Below are positions 43,275-48,456 of a stretch of 55,214 nt of DNA, one piece after another; position 1 is the first letter of the stretch; every line of letters starts with the position of its first letter. Both the position numbers and the translations under genes were made by a program. The stretch is from a virus. The notes beneath the pieces were generated by a model that saw only the letters and a list, made by a program, of their open reading frames with translations, had not been told where the DNA came from and did not search any database. The stretch is from positions 1-55,214 of the IMG/VR virus record IMGVR_UViG_3300040960_000562; one strand, given 5' to 3'.

Positions 43275-43622
43275 TTATGCGAACATAAAACCATTGGTGA
43301 AGTCATACTCATTGTAGACAGGGGAAGTTCCTGCCTGTCCAATGAACTTGTGCACGAACCAATTGAAGTTCTTTTGGAATACACATTCACCCTTGATTCC
43401 ATGCTCCGAAAGAATAGCATTCAGGCGGGACTTGGTGGTCACAGAATGATAACCACCGTCGAAGATTTGAACGAAGTCATCACCAACGGTGGCAATGTGG
43501 TTGCCGAACAGATACACTTTCGACTCATTAGTTTCAGGGTCAAAAGTAACCGAAGTGTTATCTTTCTGCCAGTTCTGATTGTTAGAAATGGCAGCGTTCA
43601 TTTCACGTTCGATCTTACGCAT
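43275..43622 (-). CDS. Conserved cyanophage small protein
   Basis: This 115-residue protein reads MRKIEREMNAAISNNQNWQK, DNTSVTFDPETNESKVYLFG, NHIATVGDDFVQIFDGGYHS, TTKSRLNAILSEHGIKGECV, FQKNFNWFVHKF. I recognise this MRKIE..MN.AI.....W..GNT pattern with the TTKSRLNA(L/I)L core as widely conserved in marine T4-like phages and some other cyanophages, function unknown. Codon use is less GC-rich than its neighbours. Ends in a strong terminator. Confidence 0.88.
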   Translation of the reverse strand: MRKIEREMNAAISNNQNWQKDNTSVTFDPETNESKVYLFGNHIATVGDDFVQIFDGGYHSVTTKSRLNAILSEHGIKGECVFQKNFNWFVHKFIGQAGTSPVYNEYDFTNGFMFA

Positions 43623-43650
43623 GAGAAGTGAAGTTGTTTGACTTGAGATA

Positions 43651-43708
43651 ACAATACAGGATCTGGGGGACTTGTGTCGGTTTGGTGGACAGTCCCCCGA
43701 CTGTCACA
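43651..43708 (-). promoter_or_regulatory. Dyad-type promoter for gene at 43622
   Basis: -10-like TATTGT at 43656-43651, then TATCTCAAGTCAAACA in the leader. Dyad TGTGACA-N10-TGTCCAC at 43708-43685, ending 28 bp upstream; the inner arms also pair (GTC/GAC around GGGG). Confidence 0.65.
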
Positions 43709-43894
43709 TCAGAACAGGAGATCTGCGATCTGCTCCATAATGCTGCCATGGTCTGCGATGTGGACCCCATCATGGCGGATCTCAGCATACCCAAATTCCT
43801 CTGCCAGGTCATACATGATGTCGTAGGCACGGTCCAGGTCCAGGACGGACTCGGACTCATAAGGGGCAGAGGGAACCAGGATTTCGTAACGCAT
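43709..43894 (-). CDS. Small acidic hypothetical protein
   Basis: This 61-residue protein starts at ATG 43894 (MRYEILVPSAPYESESVLDL), continues DRAYDIMYDLAEEFGYAEIR and ends SIMEQIADLLF. It starts MRY like the genes at 41450 and 42889, with near-identical bases around the start. The upstream ATG at 43975 lies in the promoter and dyad, so it was rejected. Function unknown. Confidence 0.75.
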   Translation of the reverse strand: MRYEILVPSAPYESESVLDLDRAYDIMYDLAEEFGYAEIRHDGVHIADHGSIMEQIADLLF

Positions 43895-43916
43895 TGGGTT
43901 TGTTTGAACTTCAGTC

Positions 43917-43976
43917 ATTATAGGCACGGGGTCGGACGGTTTTGGGGCAATGGTGGACACTGCCCAGGGTGTCACA
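43917..43976 (-). promoter_or_regulatory. Dyad-type promoter for gene at 43894
   Basis: -10 box TATAAT at 43922-43917 within the same CCCCGTGCCTATAAT 15-mer as at 43167. Dyad TGTGACA-N10-TGTCCAC at 43976-43953, ending 30 bp upstream. Confidence 0.72.
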
Positions 43977-44166
43977 CCTTACCTTGGACCCATTCCCACT
44001 TGGTGATCTGAACCTCAGCGGGAACCTGACGACGCATGTCATGACCGCGCTGCATGGCGACGGCGAACTCTTGAGACTCCATGTAGGGTCCGACGTGATC
44101 GACCTTGACGGTCCGACCAGTGAAGGTGGTGTAGGTACGGCGGATGTAGTAGTTGGTTTCTTTCAT
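43972..44166 (-). CDS. Small hypothetical protein
   Basis: This 64-residue basic protein starts at ATG 44166 (MKETNYYIRRTYTTFTGRTV), continues KVDHVGPYMESQEFAVAMQR and ends AEVQITKWEWVQGKV. Beta-rich start, helical middle. No domain recognised. Its stop overlaps the dyad that serves the next gene. Confidence 0.72.
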   Translation of the reverse strand: MKETNYYIRRTYTTFTGRTVKVDHVGPYMESQEFAVAMQRGHDMRRQVPAEVQITKWEWVQGKV

Positions 44167-44237
44167 GCTTTTAGTATTGCACACCCTGGCGGTTCCCGTA
44201 GTTCACGGTGATACCAAACGGGAAACTCATTCATCAT
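44163..44237 (-). CDS. Possible 24-codon upstream peptide
   Basis: Short frame from ATG 44237 (MMNEFPVWYHRELREPPGCA) to a TGA overlapping the ATG of the next gene as ATGA. The coupling-style overlap is suggestive, but such a short frame can arise by chance. Confidence 0.3.
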   Translation of the reverse strand: MMNEFPVWYHRELREPPGCAILKA

Positions 44238-44275
44238 CCGTGCTTATGGGTCACGGGCGACTGATATCACCCATT

Positions 44276-44293
44276 TGATACGATATCGTATCA
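44276..44293. promoter_or_regulatory. Perfect 18-bp palindrome
   Basis: TGATACGATATCGTATCA, fully self-complementary without a spacer, in the 193-bp gap between the genes ending at 44360 and starting at 44166. Looks like a binding site for a dimeric protein. The rest of this gap shows no stable gene apart from the doubtful 24-codon frame. Confidence 0.5.
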
Positions 44294-44359
44294 GCAAAAA
44301 TATAACACTATGAATCCGTATCGGGCGGCTGCCCTGAGTATAAAGAACTCACGGAGAGT

Positions 44360-44548
44360 TTAGTACTTATAAGTGCTCAAGTTACGGGCAGGAACATGAT
44401 ACCCATCGTCGGGTTTGTTGGTATCATAAACCCACAGCAATTCGTTCTCTTGTGCCTTATACTTTTTGAACCCAAACATCGGGACCAAACGAACAACTAA
44501 CTCTCCCCAGTAGTAGTTAGTTTCGTAGTCGAAGATCTCAGGAAACAT
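44360..44548 (-). CDS. Small hypothetical protein
   Basis: This 62-residue protein starts at ATG 44548 (MFPEIFDYETNYYWGELVVR), continues LVPMFGFKKYKAQENELLWV and ends YHVPARNLSTYKY. Aromatic-rich, beta-like. I chose ATG 44548 because it follows the dyad promoter and shared CTCAAGTTCAAA leader; the earlier ATG at 44632 would read through that promoter. Function unknown. Confidence 0.72.
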   Translation of the reverse strand: MFPEIFDYETNYYWGELVVRLVPMFGFKKYKAQENELLWVYDTNKPDDGYHVPARNLSTYKY

Positions 44549-44571
44549 GAAACTTTTTTGAACTTGAGATA

Positions 44572-44631
44572 ACAATACCCCCAAACGGAACGAACCGCAA
44601 GGGGGTATGTGACACTTATCGAACTGGCACA
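44572..44631 (-). promoter_or_regulatory. Dyad-type promoter for gene at 44548
   Basis: -10-like TATTGT at 44577-44572 with TATCTCAAGTTCAAA following. Dyad TGTGCCA-N10-TGTCACA at 44631-44608, ending 30 bp upstream and starting directly after the TAA of the upstream gene. Confidence 0.72.
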
Positions 44632-44742
44632 TTACCAGTTGATATCATGCTCTTTGATGCGACACTGGAATTCTTCACCAGGTTCTAAGTCTAGAACCTC
44701 ACGCCAATTTACATCTTCTGGATGTAAATCATCATAACACAT
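44632..44742 (-). CDS. 36-residue acidic mini-protein
   Basis: Frame from ATG 44742 (MCYDDLHPEDVNWREVLDLE) ending FQCRIKEHDINW. Acidic and compact. Support comes from the TATAAC -10 box 11 nt upstream and from the stop lying exactly at the edge of the next dyad. No homologue recalled. Confidence 0.55.
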   Translation of the reverse strand: MCYDDLHPEDVNWREVLDLEPGEEFQCRIKEHDINW

Positions 44743-44862
44743 AATGTCTAGTGTTATAGTAACTAGGCGCTTGTTATGTGTAAGCATGTGTCTAGATGTG
44801 CGTATGTACGTATAATCTAGTGTGCATATGTGTGTAATCTAGATGTGTATATCTAGTACGCA
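44743..44862. repeat. Non-coding stretch with TCTAG-TGTG repeats
   Basis: About 120 bp with four degenerate copies of a TCTAG(A)TGTGxxTATGT unit and further ATCTAG sequences. No gene seen. Contains the TATAAC -10 box (44758-44753) of the 36-residue gene. Confidence 0.5.
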
Positions 44863-45027
44863 TTATGCATAATGTTGATACGCAAGCGTGTTATAATCTT
44901 GTGTATCTCGTGCATAATCCTCGTCGAGATCTTGTGCATCTAGTTGAGCATAATGCTCGTAGAGTGCATCCTCGTCGAGATTATAATCTTGTGCGAAAGT
45001 ATAGTCGAGATCGTAGTCGTCGTACAT
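44863..45027 (-). CDS. Asp/Tyr-rich small protein
   Basis: This 54-residue protein starts at ATG 45027 (MYDDYDLDYTFAQDYNLDED), continues ALYEHYAQLDAQDLDEDYAR and ends YNTLAYQHYA. More than a third of residues are Asp, Glu or Tyr, giving a low-complexity, very acidic protein, possibly a DNA mimic (inference from composition only). The coding DNA shares a CTCGACGAG element with its own leader. A TGCTACAAT promoter lies at 45060-45068, and a 14-bp palindrome CATTATGCATAATG spans the stop (44861-44874). Confidence 0.68.
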   Translation of the reverse strand: MYDDYDLDYTFAQDYNLDEDALYEHYAQLDAQDLDEDYARDTQDYNTLAYQHYA

Positions 45028-45116
45028 AATTCTCGTCGAGATCTGATGAACGCTTGTATATTGTAGCATATATCTAGTCGAGATACAACCTGTCTAGGTA
45101 TAAGTCTCGACGAGAT
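44919..45116. repeat. Repeated CTCGACGAG palindromic element
   Basis: Full copies at 44920-44930, 44971-44981, 45031-45041 and 45105-45115, with degenerate copies near 45003 and 45077. Two full copies are in the coding region (encoding LDED), one covers the ribosome site of that gene, and one is further upstream. Confidence 0.55.
45060..45068 (-). promoter_or_regulatory. Extended -10 promoter
   Basis: TGCTACAAT on the minus strand, 33 nt upstream of ATG 45027. Confidence 0.55.
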
Positions 45117-45126
45117 TCATAACCAT

Positions 45127-45134
45127 TATTTATA
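45127..45134 (-). promoter_or_regulatory. T4-type late promoter core
   Basis: Exact TATAAATA on the minus strand, 100 nt upstream of ATG 45027, the nearest gene. Confidence 0.5.
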
Positions 45135-45249
45135 AGTCTCTGTGAAAATGTGTGTGGGTTCTGTGACTTTTCGCCGCCCTGTGACTTGACAGACTGCGCG
45201 TCTTATGATACGCTCACTTAACTTGCATAAGGACAGAGGGTTTCAGAGG

Positions 45250-45305
45250 GGGTTTATAAGGTTTTAGAGAGCATCAGACACAAGGGTTTATAAGGATTTA
45301 GAGAG
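45250..45305. repeat. 22-bp direct repeat pair
   Basis: Copies at 45250-45271 and 45284-45305 differ at one base (GGGTTTATAAGG-T/A-TTTAGAGAG). A shortened third TTAGAGAG follows. The repeat period is 34 bp. Confidence 0.7.
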
Positions 45306-45397
45306 TATTAGAGAGCATAAAACAATACGAATTCTTATCATTATCCTGTCTTATTATGAATACTTATTAAGACTAATAAAACATTAACTTATATTTA

Positions 45398-45413
45398 AAA
45401 AGGTATTTTTAAT
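45398..45413 (-). terminator. Second hairpin of a tandem terminator
   Basis: Minus-strand AGTATT-AAA-AATACC hairpin followed by TTTTTAAAT, immediately after the stronger terminator. Confidence 0.5.
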
Positions 45414-45416
45414 ACT

Positions 45417-45437
45417 AAAAAACCCCATTTAAGGGGT
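45417..45437 (-). terminator. Rho-independent terminator
   Basis: Minus-strand ACCCC-TTAAAT-GGGGT hairpin with six T residues, 29 nt after the stop of the capsid-targeted protein gene. Ends the transcript from the higher-coordinate genes. Confidence 0.8.
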
Positions 45438-45465
45438 AAATCAGTTAATTTTAGGGTATAAAGAA

Positions 45466-45789
45466 CTATGGTAAGTCTCTTGCCCTTGTACCTCCATGTA
45501 AGATACCTAACCTCTCCATTGTCTTTACTTTTTTCTCTAATGACTGCTGTCTATCAATAGTATCAATACCATAGGTAGAATACTTAAATGGTATCTGATT
45601 AGTCTTAGATGTAGGTACTATTTGAGCAGTTGGTCCTAATCCTGTCTTAGGGTTAATCAGAAACCTTTGGGGTGCTGGATTAGATTCTCCACCCTTAGTC
45701 TTTAGAGGTGGCATTATTCTAAAAGGTGCAAGACTCTTTATACTATTTGCTGCTTCTGCTTCTACTATAAACTCTTGAAATGTCTTCAC
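45466..45789 (-). CDS. Probable internal head protein with capsid-targeting sequence
   Basis: This 107-residue protein begins MKTFQEFIVEAEA. T4 internal proteins IPI, IPII and IPIII begin with the capsid-targeting sequence MKTYQEFIAEA, which directs them into the prohead core and is cut by gp21 after the Glu. Nine of the first eleven residues agree, and the predicted cut FIVE|A keeps the IxE rule. The mature part would be about 97 residues, basic at its end, with NPKTGLGPTAQIVPTSK and EKKVKTMERLGILHGGTRAR. The start is GTG at 45789, fixed by this motif. A late-promoter variant lies 25 nt upstream. Probably packaged and injected with DNA. Confidence 0.78.
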   Translation of the reverse strand: MKTFQEFIVEAEAANSIKSLAPFRIMPPLKTKGGESNPAPQRFLINPKTGLGPTAQIVPTSKTNQIPFKYSTYGIDTIDRQQSLEKKVKTMERLGILHGGTRARDLP

Positions 45790-45814
45790 CGTTCGATAGG
45801 GTTACTTCTCCTCA

Positions 45815-45822
45815 TATTTATT
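45815..45822 (-). promoter_or_regulatory. Late promoter variant for the capsid-targeted gene
   Basis: AATAAATA on the minus strand, one base off TATAAATA, 25 nt upstream of GTG 45789, with GAGGAGAAG in the leader. Late expression would fit an internal head protein. Confidence 0.5.
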
Positions 45823-46423
45823 TCGCATGATATTCCATACAAGTCCAAATGATATTCTTTTTTCCTTCCTTAATAGCAGTTGACTTATGTACCGTCTGCA
45901 TGTCACAAGGGAAACATAACATACTTCCCTTCTTTGGTTTAACCTTGAGTTTCTGATTCAAGAACAATGTATCACCACCAGTGAAGTCATCATTCAGATA
46001 CAAGATATAAGAAAACAATAGATGTGCATGGTCTGAACTATCAATATGCCAGTCATAATAGTCACTCTTATCATATGTTCGATAAGTGTAACTACATGAT
46101 GTTGTGTACAGATACTGTGCGTTCTTGAGTGTAAAATACCTCTTATTATTCAGTACATAATGGGCATGGATATCAGAGAATATCGAATGTAATGTTCTAT
46201 CCGCACACATCATATGATGGTCATACTTTGATACCTGTGATACGTTAATACATGAGTTATTTCTTACCTTTGATCTCTCAGTATTCTTTGTCAAATACTC
46301 ATCATGTAAAGATGACTGTTGTATCAGTGATAAGATAGTATTACAGGTTTCATTCGATACTACACTATCATACTCCCAAATGAATGGGGTGTGTTCATAC
46401 CAACTGTGTTTTTTGATAGTCAT
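45818..46423 (-). CDS. 2-oxoglutarate/Fe(II)-dependent oxygenase
   Basis: This 201-residue protein starts at ATG 46423 (MTIKKHSWYEHTPFIWEYDS). The double-stranded beta-helix metal site is HID at residues 126-128 (DYYDWHIDSSDHAHLLFSYI) and distal His179 in MQTVHKSTAIKEGKKNIIWT. KKGSMLCFPCDM supplies the strand before it, with a Lys where most relatives have the 2-oxoglutarate-binding Arg. The prolyl-hydroxylase-like layout suggests hydroxylation of a protein or nucleic acid; the substrate is unknown. Its start overlaps the previous oxygenase gene by 29 nt. Confidence 0.85.
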   Translation of the reverse strand: MTIKKHSWYEHTPFIWEYDSVVSNETCNTILSLIQQSSLHDEYLTKNTERSKVRNNSCINVSQVSKYDHHMMCADRTLHSIFSDIHAHYVLNNKRYFTLKNAQYLYTTSCSYTYRTYDKSDYYDWHIDSSDHAHLLFSYILYLNDDFTGGDTLFLNQKLKVKPKKGSMLCFPCDMQTVHKSTAIKEGKKNIIWTCMEYHAK

Positions 46424-47045
46424 TACCACAATAAACCCATCCAGTCACAATGTACTTATCATTCGAAATAGGAGTACATCCACGATGCAAATATGTCCAG
46501 GTTGCAGGGAAAATACATAACCTCCCCGCCTTTGGTTCTACCTTTACTCCATTTACAAACTCAGTATGCCCACCATCTTCTACATCATTCAGATACCAAA
46601 TATAAGTCAACATCCTTGGTCCTAACTCTTTCTTCACCATGAAATCATGATGCCAGTCATAATGCCCACCTTCACTCTTAATATACTTCTGTATCTGATA
46701 ACCAGTGTCCTTGACTATATCCTCAGACGTAAAATAATGCATCACTGGGTTGATACTTTTAATATGCTCAGTATAACAACGTAGGTTACTTGTCAGATGC
46801 TCAAAGAATGTAGTATCCTCTTCTCTCCACTCATCAATATAACTCTGCAACCATAAGTCATATGACTTCTTCATCTTCTCATCCTGGCGACGGTTATATC
46901 CTACGGTGCCAGGGCGACGACGTTCTGATGGTTCAGACTCAAACTTATCAATGACATGTCTACAAAACTCAGCACTCAAGTCATTATCCTTTAAGTAGAT
47001 AAAAGGATCACTTTTCATCATACTTATCGTTACGGGACTTGACAT
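46395..47045 (-). CDS. 2-oxoglutarate/Fe(II)-dependent oxygenase (second copy)
   Basis: This protein has up to 216 residues. The metal site is HHD at 132-134 (GGHYDWHHDFMVKKELGPRM) and distal His187 (FPATWTYLHRGCTPISNDKY). The GGHTEF strand and KAGRLCIFP complete the P4H-like barrel core. It differs strongly from its neighbour in sequence, so the pair is not a recent duplication. The start may be ATG 47045, or 47021/47018, because conserved sequence begins at DPFIYLKDNDLSAEFC. It overlaps the genes on both sides. Confidence 0.87.
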   Translation of the reverse strand: MSSPVTISMMKSDPFIYLKDNDLSAEFCRHVIDKFESEPSERRRPGTVGYNRRQDEKMKKSYDLWLQSYIDEWREEDTTFFEHLTSNLRCYTEHIKSINPVMHYFTSEDIVKDTGYQIQKYIKSEGGHYDWHHDFMVKKELGPRMLTYIWYLNDVEDGGHTEFVNGVKVEPKAGRLCIFPATWTYLHRGCTPISNDKYIVTGWVYCGNDYQKTQLV

Positions 47046-47256
47046 ACTTGAGTTGATGATAATACTCAGGGAAACATAATACCAACGTATGCGTCTTTTG
47101 ATGTATCGGGCAATGCTTTATATCTTCCTCATCCTTACATCTTACTCCTATCTCAATCGTAATATACTGGGAGTCCTTATAATACACCCATCCCTCTACA
47201 TTATGCTTTCCTTTGTTCCACTGAACATAGTCATCAACTTCAGGCGTATAAGGCAT
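47008..47256 (-). CDS. Conserved small protein beside the oxygenases
   Basis: This 82-residue protein reads MPYTPEVDDYVQWNKGKHNV, EGWVYYKDSQYITIEIGVRC, KDEEDIKHCPIHQKTHTLVL, CFPEYYHQLKYVKSR. An SH3-like small barrel is plausible (DYVxW..G..EGWVY......I.I...V). It contains a C-P-I-H and a Cys/His set that could bind metal. I know the type from cyanophages next to oxygenase genes, function unknown. Overlaps both neighbours. Confidence 0.8.
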   Translation of the reverse strand: MPYTPEVDDYVQWNKGKHNVEGWVYYKDSQYITIEIGVRCKDEEDIKHCPIHQKTHTLVLCFPEYYHQLKYVKSRNDKYDEK

Positions 47257-47554
47257 ATTCTAATGGGTTGAGTTTGAGTGGCATAGATGTGTAAGGAGTT
47301 GTAGAGTTAATATCTACTACATCTCCTACGGTTTTTGAGTTGATAGGGGAATGGAAACGTTTTGTTTTTGTATTGTAAAAGGCGTAGATAGTTTCAGTCG
47401 GAGCACCACCATTGTAGACAAACTTGCGATGACACAACAACCAAACAGCAACAATGTTGCTCTTGAAGGGTGATGCCTTGTACTCATATCCTTTAGGTGC
47501 CTGATGTGGTATCAGGGACAGCACGGAGTCGGTTAGGGTTTGTTCCTTCACCAA
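47240..47554 (-). CDS. Conserved small protein
   Basis: The conserved part runs from KGYEYKASPFKSNIVAVWLL to CHRKFVYNGGAPTETIYAFY, NTKTKRFHSPINSKTVGDVV and ending MPLKLNPLEYA. No ATG is available at the start. TTG 47554 or GTG 47551, with GAGGAA upstream, would overlap the previous gene by about 60 nt; GTG 47524 is an alternative. Length up to 104 residues. Recognised as a recurring cyanophage hypothetical. Confidence 0.72.
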   Translation of the reverse strand: MVKEQTLTDSVLSLIPHQAPKGYEYKASPFKSNIVAVWLLCHRKFVYNGGAPTETIYAFYNTKTKRFHSPINSKTVGDVVDINSTTPYTSMPLKLNPLEYALYA

Positions 47555-47672
47555 TCAGTTCCTCTAATAATGCTTTTGCCTGGTCTTTGTTCAGTTTGGT
47601 AGAGTTACCTGGGACAACTTCCCATCCAGTTGTCACAAACTCTTCGACACGATACAGTTTCTCTTCAGTCAT
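47493..47672 (-). CDS. Conserved 59-residue protein
   Basis: Frame from ATG 47672: MTEEKLYRVEEFVTTGWEVV, PGNSTKLNKDQAKALLEELI, GEGTNPNRLRAVPDTTSGT. I recognise the MTEEKLYRVEE..TTGWE..........T...C...L..L...G.NPNRLRAVPD pattern as one of the commonest small proteins of marine T4-like phages. Helical second half. Function unknown. Confidence 0.88.
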   Translation of the reverse strand: MTEEKLYRVEEFVTTGWEVVPGNSTKLNKDQAKALLEELIGEGTNPNRLRAVPDTTSGT

Positions 47673-47674
47673 TG

Positions 47675-47908
47675 TTATGTGGTAAATGTTTCTACAATGC
47701 CCGACTCTTCATCATTTGCTAACTGAAATGTGATAGCAGTCGTAACCTTTTCCATGATCAGGTTGTCGTATTTATCATCAGCATCATGGCGCCACTCAAG
47801 CAGAATATCATGGCACTCAACATCATTCTCAGCGATGACTGTTAATAAACCACCATACTCAGAGGTTGGAAATGGCACCCAGTAGTCTACCAGATAAAGA
47901 TACTTCAT
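47675..47908 (-). CDS. Conserved small protein
   Basis: This 77-residue protein starts at ATG 47908: MKYLYLVDYWVPFPTSEYGG, LLTVIAENDVECHDILLEWR and ending GIVETFTT. The ALAxxxESRIVExFTT-like end is typical. It starts just after the stop of the GTG-initiated gene upstream, with GAGGAGT as ribosome site. A conserved cyanophage hypothetical. Confidence 0.85.
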   Translation of the reverse strand: MKYLYLVDYWVPFPTSEYGGLLTVIAENDVECHDILLEWRHDADDKYDNLIMEKVTTAITFQLANDEESGIVETFTT

Positions 47909-47921
47909 TAGTGTGTGTAAG

Positions 47922-48101
47922 TTACTCCTCAACTTTACTATAGTGTTTGCTGTTTGTCAATAATGACAGTTGACGGTTGAGTTCGACTTGTACTCCAATC
48001 AGTTTGTTTCGCATGAAACTTTCATACTGGTTGCCCTGTAACAGTGACAGAATGTTATTGGTTTGCATAATCGCCAAATGCAACTTTGCCTCATGGTTCA
48101 C
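47922..48101 (-). CDS. Conserved 59-residue helical protein, GTG start
   Basis: Frame from GTG 48101, overlapping the previous stop as GTGA. It reads (M)NHEAKLHLAIMQTNNILSL, LQGNQYESFMRNKLIGVQVE, LNRQLSLLTNSKHYSKVEE. The NHEAKLHLAI.QTNNILSLL pattern is a known cyanophage short protein, all alpha. The GTG start is fixed by the coupling overlap and the conserved N-terminus. Confidence 0.82.
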   Translation of the reverse strand: MNHEAKLHLAIMQTNNILSLLQGNQYESFMRNKLIGVQVELNRQLSLLTNSKHYSKVEE

Positions 48102-48241
48102 AGAAACTCCTCCATCAAATAGTCTACAGTGATCTCCATCTTAGCAGCACTGTTCTCCAGAAACTCATCCATAAGTTCAGGAGCATCTTCTTGCATCACT
48201 GCTAAAGTCTGATACCACAGTTTAGTAGGAAGGGATGACAT
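48098..48241 (-). CDS. Conserved 47-residue protein
   Basis: Starts at ATG 48241: MSSLPTKLWYQTLAVMQEDA, PELMDEFLENSAAKMEITVD, YLMEEFL. The frame is open to GTG 48349, but conserved sequence begins at MSSLPTKLW and that start overlaps the upstream stop by only 20 nt. Helical and acidic. Function unknown. Confidence 0.82.
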   Translation of the reverse strand: MSSLPTKLWYQTLAVMQEDAPELMDEFLENSAAKMEITVDYLMEEFL

Positions 48242-48425
48242 CGTTTCGGAGTCCTGTTTCTGTTCGGTCAAGAGTTTGCCAAACTGAGTGGAGTCGTTCG
48301 TAGAGTGCTGCTGTTGATCCATACTCTTTTGCGATGAGGTTTTCGTCACGGTGTTGTAGCAACTGCAATGCAGATAGAATAACTCCTATCTCATGCACGT
48401 TTAAGTTGACATTTGCGTCAGTCAT
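48222..48425 (-). CDS. Conserved 67-residue helical protein
   Basis: Reads MTDANVNLNVHEIGVILSAL, QLLQHRDENLIAKEYGSTAA, LYERLHSVWQTLDRTETG. The HEIGVILSALQLL..(T/R)DENLIAKE(Y/F)GS pattern is a recurring cyanophage hypothetical. ATG 48425 has GGAGGAGA directly before it. Promoter TGGTATAAT about 23 nt upstream. Confidence 0.86.
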   Translation of the reverse strand: MTDANVNLNVHEIGVILSALQLLQHRDENLIAKEYGSTAALYERLHSVWQTLDRTETGLRNDVIPSY

Positions 48426-48447
48426 TCTCCTCCATAGGAACTACTCC

Positions 48448-48456
48448 ATTATACCA
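48448..48456 (-). promoter_or_regulatory. Extended -10 promoter
   Basis: TGGTATAAT on the minus strand, upstream of ATG 48425 and overlapping the stop of the preceding gene. Confidence 0.6.

Larger units (their letters stand above)
45028..45465. other. Non-coding regulatory stretch
   Basis: This 438-bp gap has no gene on either strand that I can support. From high to low coordinates it holds two tandem terminator hairpins (45398-45437), an AT-rich segment, a 22-bp direct repeat pair (45250-45305), an exact late promoter core (45127-45134), the CTCGACGAG elements and the TGCTACAAT promoter. It separates the accessory block from the dyad-controlled small genes. Confidence 0.6.

Noticed and set aside
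42951-43631. Plus-strand open frame of 226 codons
   Set aside because: It runs antisense through two supported minus-strand genes, a terminator and a dyad promoter; the high G+C lowers stop frequency.
45183-45215. Plus-strand promoter starting TTGACA
   Set aside because: The -10 spacing is poor and there is no plus-strand gene downstream.
41105-45465. tRNA genes in the accessory region
   Set aside because: No cloverleaf-like arrangement with a T-loop GTTCRA match and acceptor stem was found in the gaps.
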